The notes under the pieces were generated by a model that did not search any database, was not told the DNA's origin, and was given only the letters and a program-made list of their open reading frames with translations. This document shows, in pieces, positions 61,260-64,000 of a stretch of DNA of 64,000 bases. This DNA comes from Anaeramoeba flamelloides (taxonomy: Eukaryota > Metamonada > Anaeramoebidae), in NCBI GenBank assembly GCA_027625915.1, contig JANTQA010000033.1, positions 248,001 through 312,000 on the forward strand, given 5' to 3'. The position numbers were made by a program, and so were the translations under genes. Within the stretch, counting starts at the first letter, position 1. Every line of letters starts with the position of its first letter.

Positions 61260-62430
61260 TCTAGTGAATTTAATAGCAAATTCAGAAAAATTTTACCGCA
61301 TCTTGAAATTGAAAAACAATGTAAAAATTAGATTATCACTAAAATAAAAATTCCTTTTAATGCTATTTTTAGAAAATGAATTATTGTTTTTAAAAGTTTG
61401 ATCCATTTTTCTCATTTATCAAGAATTCAAAATTCAACATTTTTCTGAAATTATATTTCAAAAAAAAATATTTTCGTTTTGAAAGAAGAAAGCAATCTTT
61501 TTATTTTAAAAGTAATCTACAAAAAATACACTTTAAAAATAAAACGACAAAGTTCTAAAATAACACAGTCTCAATAATCTAATTATTTTCAAAAATATTA
61601 CAATATTTTTTTTAAACTTGAAAAAATATATCGATATTTGATTCAAAGAACAGTTCAAATCAATTTTTTTCTTTTTATTGAATAATAATATTAGAAAAAA
61701 AATCAAAACAATAATCAATTAAAAATTCTTCCAAAATAATTTTTGAAAACCTGAAAAATTCAACTTTTAATCGAAAGAAATACTTTTTAATTTGATTATT
61801 TTTATTCAATAATTAATAACCATTCTTAATTTTTCAAGTGGGTTATTAACAACCCAAGATTAAATATATCAATAAGATTTTACAATTATTTCTAAATTGT
61901 TTAAATATTTTCAACTATTAAGACTAATTTAAAATAATTATATAATAATAAAAACATCATTCGATATGATCAAAGATCTTATTTAAATAATTATGTTTAT
62001 TTTTTCTACTCGTAATATCAAAATAAGTATAGCACAATCTTTCAAAATCAAGAAATTTAATAAATATTTAAGAATAAAATATATATTATCAATTTTTTTC
62101 AATTTTACAAGTATTCATTATTTGGTATATTTTTATTGTATTTTTACAATAAGATTAAAATTTCGAGCTTATTTTTGTTCATACAGACTCTCAGAAATTA
62201 CTAAAAGTGAAATTTCCTAAAAATAAATAGTTTTTGTAATTTTTCTTTTTCTAATTTGAACCAAAAATCCAAACAAAAAACAATTAAGATCTTTTGACTG
62301 AAAATTTAATTAAGAAAAATGTATATCTTTTAAAAATAATAAATTATTTCTCCAAAGTTGGAAAAAGAAGTTGTATAATGGGTTTAATAGTACCCCTTAT
62401 GTAAATATTTACTCTTACCTTTGTGGAAAA
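61260..62430 (-). repeat. 1.2 kb dispersed repeat R1 (copy 3, inverted)
   Basis: Reverse complement of 1880-3100 and 44520-45720. Examples are the GATCCATTTTTCTCATTT block, TGAATTCAAAATTCAACAT types, and TACTAAAAGTGAAATTTC near 62200. Confidence 0.65.
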
Positions 62431-63130
62431 AATATGATTTAAAAGTCCTTCAACTGGAGCAACTGGATCGATTGGATGTCAATTAACTTTATTTGAAATC
62501 AACTGAGGTGTATTTAATCAACTTTTCCTCTCAACCTATGAATTTTTTTTACTTGTGTGAGGTTGATAAAATGGCTGAGTAGAGATTTTGTAAGAGGTTT
62601 TTATTTGTAATTTTTTTGGAAGCAGGACAAAAAATTGAAACCAAAAAAAAAAACAAAAAAAAATATGTTGTACAAATTCTAATTCTTGTAAACTCAGTAT
62701 TTTGTAGATATACTTTATATATGAACTTCTAATTTAAAACTAATAAGTAACCATATATTATTTCATCTAAAATAAGTTAATATATTTTGACCTCTTTAAT
62801 AATTTTATTTAAACTATGTTTTAATTATTTTTATTTTTACTTTTTTTGAGTTTCCTTTTTTTTCTCAAAAAACAGAGTTTTTTTAAAACTAAAAATTGAG
62901 CGAGAAATAAGAAAAATTATTAATGGTGTTGTTCGAATTTGGTGGGAAACTATTGAAGAAAAGAATTGATGTGATTTATTTTAGTTTATTCAGATATATA
63001 GCTGGGTTTACTGAGTATTAACTTTTGTTGAGTAAGTTAACAATGTATTGTATGGAGTGAAATTCTGTTAAGTATTGTATTCCATAAACTTGGTGAATAA
63101 AATGGTATTTATTTTGAACTTTTTGACATA
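62431..63130 (+). repeat. Spacer and repeat R3 (copy 2, from 62810)
   Basis: 62431-62809 shows nothing definite. 62810-63130 is homologous to 39240-39640 and leads into an R2-like stretch and an array. Confidence 0.5.
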
Positions 63131-63875
63131 ATTAATATAAAAATAAACTTACAACATCCTATTCAACTCGTGTTGTACAAAAAAATTTTCAATTTTTATT
63201 TTTTAAATAATTTTTTTACTCTCTTTTATTTCTGGATTTTCTTATTCTTTTTAGTTTTTTTGTTTTAAAAAATTAATTCTTCTTTTTATTGTTTTTTTTC
63301 AAAGGCTATTATACCAGCTATAATCTTGCCCCCGTTTTATATATTATAAAAAAAACTCGAAAAACAATTTTAGAGTTTCTTAAAGTGCTGTTAAGTGCAT
63401 TTAAGGATTTTGTAGAGCACCTTCTATTTCTGTAAAGTTCCTTCAAAGGCCTAGCTTTTCTTGGGGTTTTCTGTTTTATCTGTAAAGTGTTCGGGTTTTT
63501 TTTACTTTTACAGCTAAACAGACAACTCAAGAAAAGCTAATGGTTTTTTTTTTAATTTTTGGAATAAAAAGATAATTTAATAAATTTTGTTATTATTTCA
63601 AAAGGTAAAAAAAAACTACCTGCTGTTTTCCAAAATTCAAATAATACATAAAAATATTTAATTTTACTCTTTTCTTTTTATTTAAAAAAAAAACATAATG
63701 ATAAAAGTGCTCTGTCAAGTGCCGTCAAGTGCCTTAGAGTGACTAGCTTTTCCAGAATTCAAAAGAATAGAGTAAAATCTTTGATTTAACTTAATTCTTT
63801 TAAATTAAAAAAAACCTAACGGCAAATAGGAGAAATTGTGTTGGATCTCCTCTATTTGTTAACAATCAAAATAAA
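63131..63875 (+). repeat. R2-like lead-in with hairpin array and tail (copy 3)
   Basis: GCTATAATCTTG and AATTTTAGAGTTTC lead into an array (63385-63815) with decayed C- and B-type modules, the linker AGTGCCGTCAAGTGCC, an A-type module, then CCTAACGGCAAATAGGAG, a GGATCTCCTC pair and A-rich sequence. Confidence 0.65.
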
Positions 63876-64000
63876 AAAATAATAGTAAAAACTATGATTT
63901 TAGTCTTATAGATTCTTTCAGAAATTTAGTTTGTATTTTAAACTTCTTCCTTGAGATAAAAAAATAAAAAAAAAAAAAAAAATGATTTTTTAGGTTAGAA

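Noticed and set aside
1-64000. tRNA, rRNA and LTR retrotransposon search by eye
   Set aside because: No cloverleaf-like block with a recognisable TPsiC arm, no rRNA signature and no long direct terminal repeats bounding a coding region were found; a covariance-model scan would be needed to exclude tRNAs.

Overview
The window is AT-rich nuclear DNA from an intron-bearing eukaryote, most likely a free-living protist. I read six protein genes: four on the minus strand (4918-46884) followed by two on the plus strand (49504-60283). All six are spliced. I could rebuild each from the sequence because the codon phase agrees at every exon junction chosen. Introns use GT...AG, with donors such as GTAAGT, GTACGA, GTATCT and GTTTGN. 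Proteins carry long Lys/Glu, Asn, Asp/Glu and Ser/Glu tracts. The style recalls AT-rich amoeboid protists such as Anaeramoeba or amoebozoans, but the sequence alone does not settle the lineage.

Genes, left to right: an ABCA-family half transporter (966 aa, 4918-13363, minus); eukaryotic initiation factor 3 subunit M (423 aa, 16758-23150, minus); an Sds3-like Sin3/HDAC complex subunit (about 315 aa, 25140-30367, minus); a BRSK/SAD-type CAMK-like kinase with UBA-like and KA1-like regions (783 aa, 35259-46884, minus); a syntaxin-6-like Qc-SNARE (227 aa, 49504-54403, plus); and a DENN-domain protein (882 aa, 57033-60283, plus). They are ordinary housekeeping and trafficking genes with no operon-like or pathway link.

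Introns fall in two classes. Short T-rich introns run about 74-360 nt. Giant ones run 1.8-7.3 kb and are filled with mobile elements. Five of the six genes have at least one giant intron; the DENN gene has none.

The most unusual content is a dispersed family of modular hairpin arrays at about thirteen places. Three types of near-perfect palindrome (roughly 60-80 nt) are joined by constant linkers: GTGCC(GTAGAGTGCC)TAG on one side and CTAACGG on the other. Modules are sometimes nested inside the loop of another module, up to three levels. Arrays occur inside or beside several unrelated repeats, including LINE copies where a near-homologous copy lacks the array. Several arrays end in a small hairpin plus a CTTCAATAATAA-like A-rich tail that closely resembles the 3' end of the local LINE, which suggests LINE-driven mobilisation. 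Other repeats are at least four LINE fragments (one with clear target-site duplications), TA-flanked terminal-inverted-repeat elements and MITEs, large foldback elements, a roughly 1.2 kb repeat family of unknown nature, and (TA)n/(TG)n microsatellites.
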